This document shows positions 9,138 through 17,525 of a DNA stretch of 64,000 nucleotides, one piece after another. Both the position numbers and the translations under genes were made by a program. This DNA comes from Streptomyces sp. NBC_01754. GTDB lineage: Bacteria > Actinomycetota > Actinomycetes > Streptomycetales > Streptomycetaceae. The notes beneath the pieces were generated by a model, which made no database searches, had not been told where the DNA came from, and saw only the letters and a program-made list of their open reading frames with translations. The stretch is from the NCBI RefSeq assembly GCF_035918015.1, contig NZ_CP109132.1, positions 1,240,001 through 1,304,000 on the forward strand, read 5' to 3'. Position 1 is the first letter of the stretch. Every line of letters begins with the position of its first letter.

Positions 9138-9842
9138 TCAGGCCGGCAGGTGGTTCGGGTGGGACGCCCGGCGGGCCGCGGTCAGCAGGGCGTGGATCCG
9201 TGAGCCGGCGTGCTCGACGTCGGTCACCGCGGTGGCGAACAGCAGCCGGACGTCCTCGTACCCGTCGCGGTACTCCAGACGCAGGGTGACGCCGTACCGG
9301 TCCAGCGCGACCGGGACGGCCCGCAGCAGGCCCCGGCGCGGCTGTGGCCGCACCAGGCGCAGCAGCAGCGGGACCAGTTCACCGTGGCTGTCCAGGAGAT
9401 GGGTGAGCATGCCCGCCTCGAACTCGGCCAGCGGGTCGAGGGTGGCGGCCTGGAGGTCGCCGAGGGAGAGGAAGGTACGGCCCGTGGCGTCCTCCAGGAC
9501 CGCCTGCCCGAACTCCATGCAGGTGCTCCGCGAGGACTCCGCGTCGTACGGGGACGCCAGCAGCCCGGTCAGCGTGACGCGGGCGCGCAGCCGGTCGCGG
9601 ACCGGGGTGGGCGCGATGTCGGTGAGTTCGAGTCTGATCGGGAGGCGTACGGCGGACGCGGGCGCGGCGGTACCGGACGGTTCGTGCAGGTGGATGTGTC
9701 CCATCACGCCGGTGCCGTCGAGGTGGTGCACCTCGGTGGACACCCCGTCGGTCAGCACGGTCATCGAGCGGGCGGCGGCCAGGATCGACCTCGTCCGCTC
9801 TGCGGGGGTCGGCTGTGCGGCGCGGCTGCTGAAGGGGCGCAT
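9138..9842 (-). CDS. DUF2470-domain protein, iron-box controlled
   Basis: A 234-residue protein whose C-terminal part (about residues 140-230, from DLQAATLDPLAEFEAGML) matches the DUF2470 domain, a unit found attached to FMN-binding split-barrel proteins of haem/iron utilisation. The N-terminal 140 residues resemble the split-barrel half. ATG at 9842 is preceded by TTGGAGAA. A near-consensus iron box lies 47 bases upstream, and the gene converges on the siderophore permeases. A role in haem or iron handling is inferred from context; no catalytic residues can be named. Confidence 0.75.
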   Translation of the reverse strand: MRPFSSRAAQPTPAERTRSILAAARSMTVLTDGVSTEVHHLDGTGVMGHIHLHEPSGTAAPASAVRLPIRLELTDIAPTPVRDRLRARVTLTGLLASPYDAESSRSTCMEFGQAVLEDATGRTFLSLGDLQAATLDPLAEFEAGMLTHLLDSHGELVPLLLRLVRPQPRRGLLRAVPVALDRYGVTLRLEYRDGYEDVRLLFATAVTDVEHAGSRIHALLTAARRASHPNHLPA

Positions 9843-9888
9843 CCGGGTTCTCCAATGGGCGGGCCGAGGGCGGCCGGAGGTCGGCCAC

Positions 9889-9907
9889 TTAGGTATGCCT
9901 AACCTAA
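9889..9907. promoter_or_regulatory. Near-consensus iron box upstream of the DUF2470 gene
   Basis: TTAGGTATGCCTAACCTAA matches the 19-bp DtxR/IdeR consensus TTAGGTTAGSCTAACCTAA at 17 positions by my count. It is the best of the three iron boxes here and sits 47 bases upstream of the DUF2470 start, in promoter position. Confidence 0.85.
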
Positions 9908-10118
9908 CCCACTTCGCAAAGGTCCGGGTAGAGAGGGGGCCGCACACGCCGGCCGACCGCACCGGACCGGCACCGGGCGACCGGCTCGGCGGAAGCGCGA
10001 AAATCCGTCATCCAGATAACTACACATAAGGGACATTTAAGAGCACACTGGCGGAAGAGGGTCAGGACCGCCCAGAGGCGCGCGGTCGCCCTTCCCCCGT
10101 ACGAAGGAGACGAAATCC

Positions 10119-10568
10119 ATGAGTAACGTCTCGCACCGGAGTGACCTGTCGAGTCACCCCGACGCCACGGAGATGCGGCAACGCCACGACCGCGTGGTAC
10201 GCGGCGGTGGGCGGAGCACCGCTCTCGCCGACGCACCGGTGTTCCTGGTCGGTCTGTACTGCGCCGTATCGCCCTGGGTGCTCCACTTCACGGCGAACCA
10301 GCCGTCGCTGGTGGTGCACAACCTGGTGATCGGCATAGCCATCGCGGTGCTGGCTCTCTGCTTCACCGCCATGCCGGAGCGGATGGCCGGGATGAGTCTG
10401 GCCATCAGCGCCCTGGGCGGCTGGCTGATCGCGTCGACCTGGATCGTCGGCAGCAGCCCCGACACGGGAGTGATGCTCAGCAACGTGATCGCCGGAGGCC
10501 TGGCAGTCGTGCTGGGGGCGGTCTGTGCGGGGGTCGCGGTGATGAACAGGAAGAAGACCAAGACCTAG
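10119..10568 (+). CDS. SPW-repeat membrane protein
   Basis: A 149-residue integral membrane protein with four predicted helices and the Ser-Pro-Trp motif that names the family (AVSPWVLHF near residue 50). A second, looser repeat follows (LGGWLIASTWIV). The first 40 residues are polar. ATG at 10119 has GAAGGAGA 8 bases upstream. The function of SPW proteins is unknown. It stands alone between two hairpins, divergent from the DUF2470 gene. Confidence 0.85.
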   Translation: MSNVSHRSDLSSHPDATEMRQRHDRVVRGGGRSTALADAPVFLVGLYCAVSPWVLHFTANQPSLVVHNLVIGIAIAVLALCFTAMPERMAGMSLAISALGGWLIASTWIVGSSPDTGVMLSNVIAGGLAVVLGAVCAGVAVMNRKKTKT

Positions 10569-10583
10569 GGGCGGCCCGCCCCT
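10567..10583 (+). terminator. Hairpin overlapping the SPW gene end
   Basis: AGGGGCGG and its complement CCGCCCCT lie almost back to back across the stop codon of the SPW gene. A real hairpin would use slightly shorter arms. Probable terminator for the SPW transcript. Confidence 0.5.
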
Positions 10584-10623
10584 GGTCCCCCGGCCACCCC
10601 ATGGTTGCGGGACCCTGACAGAA

Positions 10624-10661
10624 GTGGCCGAAGGCCGGAACAGCTCCGGGCCCTCGGCCAC
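10624..10661. terminator. Hairpin between the SPW gene and helY
   Basis: GTGGCCGA (10624-10631) pairs with TCGGCCAC (10654-10661), with a further internal GGCC/GGCC helix. It lies between the convergent ends of the SPW gene and helY, so it is a probable bidirectional terminator. Confidence 0.65.
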
Positions 10662-10711
10662 CTCCACGTCCCCCGGCGTCGCCCCTGCCCCGCCGGGCCT
10701 CAGCCCACGCC

Positions 10712-13543
10712 TCAGCCCACCGAGCTGTACGCCACCACGCCCCGCAGCACCGCGTCCACGGCCTTGTGCGCGTTCTTCGCCACCGTGGAGCCGCCCTCGC
10801 GTGGCGCGGCCGCCGCGATCTGGCCGAGCACGTCGATGACCTGTTTGCACCACCGGACGAAGTCACCGGCCGGCATCTCCGCCTCGCGCAGCACCTCGTC
10901 CAGCGTCCGGCCCGAGGCCCACATGTAGACGGCCCAGGCGAAGCCGAGGTCGGGTTCGCGCTGGCCGACCCCTTCCGTCTGGCTGATCTTGAAGTCCTCC
11001 TCCAGGGCGTCCAGCCTGCCCCAGATACGGACCATCTCGCCCAACGCCGTCTTCGCCGGCCCGGACGGCAGCTTCGGCGCCACCGCGTCGTCGGCCTGAC
11101 GCGCCTCGTAGACCAGCGCCGAGACGCACGCGGCCAGTTCGGCCGGGTTCAGCCGCTCCCAGACCCCGTCGCGCAGGCACTCGCTCGCCAGCAGGTCGAG
11201 CTCCCCGTAGAGCCGGGCCAGGCGCCGGCCGTTCCCGGTGACCTCGTCGCCCCGCAGGTAGTCGAGCTCGGTCAGGAGCGCGACGATCCGGTCGAAGGTA
11301 CGGGCGATGGTGTTCGTCCGCCCCTCGATGCGCTTCTCCAGCTGGCGGGTGTCCCGCTGGAGCCGGAGGTAGCGCTCGGCCCACCGCGCGTGGTCCTCGC
11401 GCTCGTCGCACCCGTGGCAGGGATGCGCGCGCAGCTCCGTACGCAGCCGGGCGATCTCCCGGTCGTCGGCCGCCGCGGAGCGCTGCCTGCGGTGCCGCCC
11501 CGGGTCGACGTGACCCGCCTTGCTCCGCAACGCGGAGGCCAGGTCACGGCGCGACTGGGGGGAACGCGGATTGAACGACTTGGGCACCCGCATCCGCTCC
11601 AGCGCCTCGACCGGCACCGGGAAGTCGATCTGGGCCAGCCGCTTGACCTGCCGCTCGGCGGTCAGCACCAGCGGGCGCGGCCCGTCGTGGTACTCCAGCC
11701 CGCGATGGACGTCGGTCCGCCCCGCGGGCAGCCCGGGGTCCAGGACCAGCGCGAGCCCGGCGAACTTGCCGGTGGGCACATGGATGACGTCGCCCGGCCT
11801 CAGCTTCTCCAGGGAGGCCGCTGCGGCCACCCGCCGCTGGGCGGCGCCCTGCTTGGCCAGCTCCGTCTCGCGGTCCTTGAGGTCCCGGCGCAGCCGCGCG
11901 TACTCCTCGAAGTCCCCGAGGTGGCAGGTCATACCCTCCCGGTACCCCTCCAGGCCCTCCTCGTTGCGCTGGACCTGACGGGAGATGCCGACCACGGACC
12001 GGTCCGCCTGGAACTGCGCGAAGGAGGTCTCCAGCAGCTCACGCGACCGGTGCCGCCCGAACTGGTGCACGAGGTTGACGGCCATGTTGTACGAGGGCCG
12101 GAAGCTGGACCGCAGCGGATACGTACGGGTGCCCGCGAGGCCGGCGAGCCCCGTCGGGTCCATGCCCCGCTGCCACAGGACGACCGCGTGGCCCTCGACG
12201 TCGATACCGCGGCGCCCGGCCCGGCCGGTCAGCTGCGTGTACTCGCCGGGGGTGATGTCGGCGTGCTGCTCGCCGTTCCACTTGACGAGCTTCTCCAGCA
12301 CCACCGAGCGGGCCGGCATGTTGATGCCGAGCGCCAGCGTCTCCGTGGCGAAGACGGCCTTCACCAGACCCCGCACGAACAGCTCCTCGACGACCTCCTT
12401 GAACGTCGGCAGCATGCCGGCGTGGTGGGCGGCGACACCCCGCTCCAGCCCTTCGAGCCACTCGTAGTAGCCGAGGACGTGGAGGTCCTCGCCGGGGATG
12501 GAGGCGGTCCGCTCCTCGACGATCTCGCGCACCAGCCGGCGCTTGTCCTCGTCGTTGAGCCGCAGTCCGGCCGCCAGGCACTGCTGGACGGCCGCCTCGC
12601 AGGCGGCTCTGCTGAAGATGAAGGTGATGGCCGGCAGCAGCCCCTCGGCGTCGAGCCGGTCGATGACCTCGGGCCGGGACGGGGTCCAGATCCGGCTCCG
12701 CTGCCGCCGCTCGCGCTCGCGGTCCGCCTCGCGGACCATCTTTCCGCGGCGGCGCTCGCGCGGGTTGTACCCGCGCTGGTTCTCCGTCCGGGCGAGCCGC
12801 ACGAGGTCGGGGTTGACCTCGCGCCGGCCGGTGCCCCGGCCGCCGTGGTCGCTCTCCTCCTCGAAGAGGTCGTACATCCGGCGCCCTGCCATGACGTGCT
12901 GCCACAGCGGCACGGGGCGGTGCTCGGAGACGATCACCTCGGTGTCGCCGCGCACGGTGTCCAGCCAGTCGCCGAACTCCTCGGCGTTGGAGACCGTCGC
13001 CGAGAGGGAGACCAGGGTCACCGACTCCGGCAGGTGGATGATCACTTCCTCCCACACGGCCCCGCGGAAGCGGTCGGAGAGGTAGTGCACCTCGTCCATC
13101 ACCACGTAGCCCAGGCCGACGAGGGCCTGGGAGCCCGCGTACAGCATGTTGCGCAGCACCTCGGTGGTCATGACGACCACGGGAGCGTCCGCGTTGACGC
13201 TGTTGTCACCGGTCAGCAGGCCGACCTCGTCCGCGCCGTAGCGCCGGACCAGGTCGGCGAACTTCTGGTTGGACAGCGCCTTGACGGGCGTGGTGTAGAA
13301 GCACTTGCGGCCCTGCTCCAGGGCCAGGTGCACGGCGAACTCGCCGACGATCGTCTTCCCCGAGCCGGTGGGCGCGGCGACCAGTACGCCCTTGCCCGCC
13401 TCCAGCGCACCGCAGGCCTCGACCTGGAACGGGTCCAGTGCGAAGTCGTACAGGTCGCGGAAGGGTCCGAAGGCCGTGGCGGCGTCGGCCGCACGGACCC
13501 GGGAAGCCTGGTAGCGCTCAGCTGGTGAGAGGTCCTCTGTCAT
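10712..13543 (-). CDS. helY: Ski2/Mtr4-like DEVH-box helicase HelY
   Basis: A 943-residue superfamily 2 helicase, the actinobacterial HelY. Motifs in order: Q-like FQVEA; Walker A APTGSGKT (residues 57-64); MDEVHYLSDRFRG; SATVSNAEEF; GINMPARSV; and TGRAGRRGID. A C-terminal DSHCT-type domain fills roughly the last 180 residues, and a KOW-like β-rich insert lies near residue 590. Related eukaryotic proteins unwind RNA for the exosome; a role in RNA processing is inferred. I chose ATG at 13543, although its upstream site (GGGCAAG) is weak. It ends a minus-strand block with the tat and paf genes, an arrangement also known in mycobacteria. Confidence 0.92.
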   Translation of the reverse strand: MTEDLSPAERYQASRVRAADAATAFGPFRDLYDFALDPFQVEACGALEAGKGVLVAAPTGSGKTIVGEFAVHLALEQGRKCFYTTPVKALSNQKFADLVRRYGADEVGLLTGDNSVNADAPVVVMTTEVLRNMLYAGSQALVGLGYVVMDEVHYLSDRFRGAVWEEVIIHLPESVTLVSLSATVSNAEEFGDWLDTVRGDTEVIVSEHRPVPLWQHVMAGRRMYDLFEEESDHGGRGTGRREVNPDLVRLARTENQRGYNPRERRRGKMVREADRERERRQRSRIWTPSRPEVIDRLDAEGLLPAITFIFSRAACEAAVQQCLAAGLRLNDEDKRRLVREIVEERTASIPGEDLHVLGYYEWLEGLERGVAAHHAGMLPTFKEVVEELFVRGLVKAVFATETLALGINMPARSVVLEKLVKWNGEQHADITPGEYTQLTGRAGRRGIDVEGHAVVLWQRGMDPTGLAGLAGTRTYPLRSSFRPSYNMAVNLVHQFGRHRSRELLETSFAQFQADRSVVGISRQVQRNEEGLEGYREGMTCHLGDFEEYARLRRDLKDRETELAKQGAAQRRVAAAASLEKLRPGDVIHVPTGKFAGLALVLDPGLPAGRTDVHRGLEYHDGPRPLVLTAERQVKRLAQIDFPVPVEALERMRVPKSFNPRSPQSRRDLASALRSKAGHVDPGRHRRQRSAAADDREIARLRTELRAHPCHGCDEREDHARWAERYLRLQRDTRQLEKRIEGRTNTIARTFDRIVALLTELDYLRGDEVTGNGRRLARLYGELDLLASECLRDGVWERLNPAELAACVSALVYEARQADDAVAPKLPSGPAKTALGEMVRIWGRLDALEEDFKISQTEGVGQREPDLGFAWAVYMWASGRTLDEVLREAEMPAGDFVRWCKQVIDVLGQIAAAAPREGGSTVAKNAHKAVDAVLRGVVAYSSVG

Positions 13544-13594
13544 CTTGCCCACGAGCCTACCCGCCGGGTCCGACAGTCGGCCCGGCATTTGATT

Positions 13595-14485
13595 TCACGG
13601 GGCAAGGATCCGGACGGCCCCGGGCACGCAGGTGGCCGTGAGCGGCAGCGCGCCCAGGGGCTCACCGTCGGCGTAGGCGGTGACCCCGGCGGCCGCCAGC
13701 TCGATCGAGGAGGCCCGGTGGACGCTCACCACGGGGTGGTCGAGGTGCGTCCCCCGGTACACCCGGGGGAAGACCCGGAGCAGGGTGGTGCGGCTGCACG
13801 CGCCGACCACGGTCACGTCGAAGAGCCCGTCGTCCATGACGGCGTCCGCGCAGATCCGCATGCCACCGCCGTACGCCGTGCCGTTGCCCACGGCGATCAG
13901 GGTCGCCTCGATCTCCCGCAGCGGGCCGCCGTCCAGCCGGACGCGGTAGGGGACGGGGCGGAAGGCCGCCAGTTCGGCCAGGATCGCCAGGTCGTACTTG
14001 AACCGGCCGCCGACCCACCGCATCCGGTTCCCGCGGTCGTTGACCCGGGAGTCGAACCCGGAGGCCAGGACGGAGCCGAACCAGCGCTCCCCGACCCTGC
14101 CGAGGTCCGTCTCGCGGGCCGTGCCCGCCTTGAGTACCTCGGCGGCCAGCCGTCCCGCCGCGGCGGGGTCGCGGACCGGCAGCCCGAGGGCGCGGGCGAA
14201 GTCGTTGCCGGTCCCGACGGCGACGGCGCCCAGCGGGGTCGAGGTCCCCGCCACCGCCTGGAGGGCGAGGGACATCATGCCGTCCCCGCCCACGGCTATC
14301 AGTGCCCCGGTTCCGCCGGCCACCGCCTCCCTGGCCCGCCGCAGGGCGTCACCGGCGTCCTCGCCGAGCACCGTACGCACGGAGAAACCGGCGTCCCGCA
14401 GCGCGGAAGCGGCCGGCTGCGCGGCACGCGCGCCCCGGCCGCTTCCCGCGGTGGGATTGACGAAGAGGGTGATCTCGCTGGTCAC
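13595..14485 (-). CDS. Diacylglycerol/sphingosine kinase-family lipid kinase (YegS-like)
   Basis: A 296-residue soluble lipid kinase of the DAGK catalytic family. The start has the expected FVNPTAGSGRG. The nucleotide-binding GGDGMMSLALQ follows near residue 78, then the GTGNDFARALGLP motif, and a C-terminal β-rich domain ends in YADGEPLG. Likely phosphorylates diacylglycerol or a related lipid; the substrate is not certain. GTG at 14485 has AGGG about 7 bases upstream. It lies 17 bases after tatC in the same direction. Confidence 0.88.
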   Translation of the reverse strand: MTSEITLFVNPTAGSGRGARAAQPAASALRDAGFSVRTVLGEDAGDALRRAREAVAGGTGALIAVGGDGMMSLALQAVAGTSTPLGAVAVGTGNDFARALGLPVRDPAAAGRLAAEVLKAGTARETDLGRVGERWFGSVLASGFDSRVNDRGNRMRWVGGRFKYDLAILAELAAFRPVPYRVRLDGGPLREIEATLIAVGNGTAYGGGMRICADAVMDDGLFDVTVVGACSRTTLLRVFPRVYRGTHLDHPVVSVHRASSIELAAAGVTAYADGEPLGALPLTATCVPGAVRILAP

Positions 14486-14502
14486 CTGCGGACCCTACAA
14501 GC

Positions 14503-15447
14503 TCAGGTGATGTCGTCGTAGCCGTTGAGCCGGTGGGATCGCGCACCGCCGGTGTCACCGCCGGCCTGCTCGGGCAGCGAGGCGACGGGGCCGACGTCCT
14601 CGGGGGTGAGGTCGAGCGCCGAGGCCTCGTCGTCGTCGAGTCCGGCGTCGGGGTTGCTCCGGCGCCTGCGCTTGTCGTTGAGGAGGGCGAAACCGACCGC
14701 GATGAAGTACAGCACCGCGAGCGGACCGGCCAGCAGGATCATCGACAGCGGGTCGCCGCCCGGGGTCGCGATCGCCCCGAAGGCGGTGAGCCCGACGATC
14801 ATCCCGCGCCACCAGCGCAGCATGCGCGCCCCGCTGAGGACGCCGGTGATGTTCAGCAGTACGAGCAGCAGCGGCAGTTCGAAGGCCAGCCCGAAGACGA
14901 TCACCATGCGGGTGATCAGGTCGAGGAAGTCGTCGAGCGGCAGCAGGTTCTTCACGTTGTCGGGCGTGAAGCCGAGCATGATCTCGGCGGTCTGCGGCAG
15001 GATCGCGTACGCCAGGTAGGCACCGGCGACAAAGAGCGGGACCCCGGCGGCCACGAAGGCCATCGAGTAGCGCTTCTCCTTCTTGTGCAGGCCCGGGGCG
15101 ACGAACGCCCACAGCTGGTACAGCCAGACCGGGGTGGCCACCAGCACACCCGCCATCAGCGAGACCTTCAGCGCGATGGTGAAGGGGGACAGCAGGCCGT
15201 TGGTGGTCATCTCCGCGCACGGCCGGCCGTTGACCATGATCACGGCGCCGTTCTTGCAGCCCACCGAGTCCAGGATCGGGTCCATCAGGAACTCGAAGAT
15301 GTCCCGGTAGAAGAAGGCCGCCGCGATGACGGCGACCACGATGGCCAGGACCGACTTCAGCAGACGGTTGCGCAGCTCACGCAGGTGATCGAGGAGGGGC
15401 ATCCGCCCTTCGTCGTCCTTCTCCTGCTTGCGGGCGGACTTGAGCAA
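14503..15447 (-). CDS. tatC: Sec-independent (Tat) translocase subunit TatC
   Basis: Membrane receptor of the twin-arginine export system. The 314-residue product has six predicted helices and the conserved N-terminal MPLLDHLRELRNRLLKS. FAFELPL-like and LYQLWAFVAPGLHKKEKR segments and a proline-rich periplasmic loop also match the family. The C-terminal 60 residues are a charged tail, longer than in E. coli but normal for Streptomyces. The start is an unusual TTG at 15447, supported by GAGGGAAG just upstream. It lies 49 bases after tatA and forms the export operon with it. Confidence 0.94.
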   Translation of the reverse strand: MLKSARKQEKDDEGRMPLLDHLRELRNRLLKSVLAIVVAVIAAAFFYRDIFEFLMDPILDSVGCKNGAVIMVNGRPCAEMTTNGLLSPFTIALKVSLMAGVLVATPVWLYQLWAFVAPGLHKKEKRYSMAFVAAGVPLFVAGAYLAYAILPQTAEIMLGFTPDNVKNLLPLDDFLDLITRMVIVFGLAFELPLLLVLLNITGVLSGARMLRWWRGMIVGLTAFGAIATPGGDPLSMILLAGPLAVLYFIAVGFALLNDKRRRRSNPDAGLDDDEASALDLTPEDVGPVASLPEQAGGDTGGARSHRLNGYDDIT

Positions 15448-15496
15448 CCCACTTCCCTCGTCTCGTGCGGCGGCCGTCGGTGGTGCGGGGCGGCTG

Positions 15497-15790
15497 TCAG
15501 CTCTGGCTGGTGGGCTTGGGCTCGTTGACCGGGCGGGAGCTCGTGACGTCTCCGGGCGCGGCCTGGATCGTGCGCGCGGAGGCGGCCGGCGGCGCCGGGT
15601 CGGCCACGGTCTCGGTGGTGGGCGCCGCGGTGTCCGTGTCGTCCTTCTTCATCGCCTTGGCCTCGCTCTTGAGGATGCGGGCCGACTTGCCGAGCGAACG
15701 CGCCATGTCGGGAAGCTTCTTGGCACCGAAGAGAAGCAGGATGACAGCGATGATCAGAACGATCTCGAGGGGCTTCAGATTGCCGATCAT
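15497..15790 (-). CDS. tatA: Sec-independent (Tat) translocase subunit TatA
   Basis: Pore-forming component of the twin-arginine system, 97 residues. One N-terminal membrane helix (about residues 8-24) is followed by the family hinge [19 protein letters not shown], an amphipathic helix and an Ala/Pro/Thr-rich acidic tail. ATG at 15790 has GAAGGAAG 6 bases upstream. Many exported proteins of Streptomyces depend on this system. Confidence 0.94.
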   Translation of the reverse strand: MIGNLKPLEIVLIIAVILLLFGAKKLPDMARSLGKSARILKSEAKAMKKDDTDTAAPTTETVADPAPPAASARTIQAAPGDVTSSRPVNEPKPTSQS

Positions 15791-16006
15791 GGGCGACTTC
15801 CTTCTCACTGAGGCGACTGGAGGGTGGGCTCGCAACCCGTACGGCCGGACCGACGCCCGGCCCCCGCGCTGGCAGCGATCGTAACCCGCAGGGGTAAACG
15901 CCGGGCAATGCCTGTGCGTACTCCCGCTCGCGGCCCGCACCTCCCTGCCTGGGCCACTCCAGCAGCGTACCCCCCGGCAGGCCGGATCTGGAGGCCCCCG
16001 CCCCGG

Positions 16007-16204
16007 CTATCGCAGTGCCTGACCTGTGCCGGCGAGGGTGGTGGCCGCCCGTTCCAGGTCCTCGGCCGCCCGGTTGATCCGCTGGGTGGTCGCGGCGACC
16101 TGCCGGGCGAGCCGTTGTGCCTCGATGAAGACCTTGACGGCCAGGACGCCGAGCACGGCGAGGCCGAGGAATCCCAGGGCGATGGCGAGCATGGGCCAGA
16201 ACAT
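16007..16204 (-). CDS. Small single-span membrane protein
   Basis: A 65-residue protein with one strong membrane helix (about residues 5-25) followed by a charged amphipathic helix (QRLARQVAATTQRINRAAEDLERA). It is probably membrane-anchored with a cytoplasmic coiled coil, reminiscent of DUF948-type proteins. ATG at 16204 has GAGG about 8 bases upstream. It is conserved in position between the paf and tat genes, as I recall from other streptomycetes. Function unknown. Confidence 0.7.
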   Translation of the reverse strand: MFWPMLAIALGFLGLAVLGVLAVKVFIEAQRLARQVAATTQRINRAAEDLERAATTLAGTGQALR

Positions 16205-16240
16205 GGACGAAGCCTCGGTGTTCTCTCGTCGTCGTGCGGG

Positions 16241-16516
16241 TCACCGTGCGGCGGTGTGCAGACGCAGGGTCCGCACCCCGCCGCCGGTGAGGAGTTCCAC
16301 GATGCGCTCCCCGGCGGGCTTGCGGACGGCCGAGCCGCACTCGGGACAGGTGAAGGAGTAGAAGGTCGTACGGCGGCTGGCGCCTATCGCGAGACGCAGT
16401 GCCTCCGCACCGAGCTCGAACCGCGCGTGGCAGTGCGGGCAGGCCGCCTTGAACCGTACGGCGGCGGCCAGCGGGACGGGAACCGGCCCGGCCGGTGTGC
16501 GCGGTAGGGCGGTCAT
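16241..16516 (-). CDS. Small zinc-ribbon protein
   Basis: A 91-residue protein with two Cys pairs that can bind one zinc (CPHCHARF near residue 28 and CPECGSAV near residue 61). The segment between them resembles FmdB/MJ0042-type ribbons. ATG at 16516 has AGGAGAC 9 bases upstream. It lies 37 bases after pafC in the same direction, so it is probably co-transcribed. No function known. Confidence 0.75.
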   Translation of the reverse strand: MTALPRTPAGPVPVPLAAAVRFKAACPHCHARFELGAEALRLAIGASRRTTFYSFTCPECGSAVRKPAGERIVELLTGGGVRTLRLHTAAR

Positions 16517-16553
16517 GTGGGTTCTGTCTCCTGTGTACACCGGGGGCCGCCGC

Positions 16554-17510
16554 TCAGAGCGTGCCGTCGTAGGCGGCCAGCGCCTCACGGGCGGCCAGCC
16601 GGGCGCTCTCGGCCAGGTCCTCGGGGGCGGTGATGCGGCCCTCACCGCCGAGCCGGAGGGCGAGCCGCCGCAGCGAGGCGGGGTCGGGAGTGCGCAGGGT
16701 GATCCGCATGCCTCCGCCGGGCAGTTCCTCGGCACGGTCGTGCGGGTAGTACTCGGCGACCCACCGGCCGCCGGGGCCGACCTCGATCACGACCTCCGGG
16801 TCCCCGGCCGCCGGCTGCACCAGGCTTTCGGAGAGGTCGCGCAGTTCGAGCTCGGGCGGTGCCGAGGGGGCGTCCAGGAGCCGGATCTCGGCGACCCGGT
16901 CCAGCCGGAAGGTCCGCCGCGCCTCGCTGAGCCGGCACCAGCCCTCCATATAGGTGTGGCCGACGGCGAACAGCCGGATCGGGTCCACCTCCCGCTCGGT
17001 GAGCTCGTCGCGGGCCGGCGAGTAGTAGCGCAGCCAGAGCCGGCGCCGCTCGGAGATCGCCCGGTCGACGTCGGCGAAGACACCGCCCTCGGACTCGAAG
17101 GTCACCGAGAGCCGCGAGCTGGCGGCCCCCACCTCACCGGCCGCCGTCTCCAGCTTCGCGGTCGCCCGCACCAGCGCCTGCCGGTCGCTCTCGCGCAGGC
17201 CGGGCAGGGTGGCCACCGCGCGGGCCGCGACGAGCAGCGCGGTCGCCTCGTCGGCGGCCAGCCGCAGCGGCTCGGCGACGTCGTCCGGGTTGTGCCACCA
17301 GATCCGGTCGCCGTCGGTGTCGATGTCGAGCAGGTCACCGCCCCGGAAGCTGGTCCCGCACATGGGCAGCACGTCGAGGTCGGAGATCAGCTCGTCCTCG
17401 GTGATCCCGAAGGCCCGGGCGACGTCCTGGACGTGCGCGCCGGGACGCTCCCGCAGATAGGTCACCAGGGACAGCATCCGCCGGGTCTGGTCGATCGCGT
17501 TCGTGGCCAC
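16554..17510 (-). CDS. pafC: WYL-domain transcriptional regulator PafC
   Basis: Partner of PafB. In mycobacteria the PafBC heterodimer activates DNA-damage genes, with the WYL domains as ligand sensors. The 318-residue product has an N-terminal winged helix (TRRMLSLVTYLRERPGAHVQDVARAFGI), a central WYL domain (GHTYMEGWCRLSEARRTFRLDRV) and the WCX C-terminal extension. GTG at 17510 begins 15 bases after the pafB stop, so the two are co-expressed. They sit near the proteasome genes but act independently of degradation in known cases. Confidence 0.9.
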   Translation of the reverse strand: MATNAIDQTRRMLSLVTYLRERPGAHVQDVARAFGITEDELISDLDVLPMCGTSFRGGDLLDIDTDGDRIWWHNPDDVAEPLRLAADEATALLVAARAVATLPGLRESDRQALVRATAKLETAAGEVGAASSRLSVTFESEGGVFADVDRAISERRRLWLRYYSPARDELTEREVDPIRLFAVGHTYMEGWCRLSEARRTFRLDRVAEIRLLDAPSAPPELELRDLSESLVQPAAGDPEVVIEVGPGGRWVAEYYPHDRAEELPGGGMRITLRTPDPASLRRLALRLGGEGRITAPEDLAESARLAAREALAAYDGTL

Positions 17511-17525
17511 GGGTACGGCTCTCCC

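Noticed and set aside
10766..13528. A 920-codon plus-strand open frame opposite helY
   Set aside because: High-GC shadow frame. The minus-strand frame carries clear helicase motifs.
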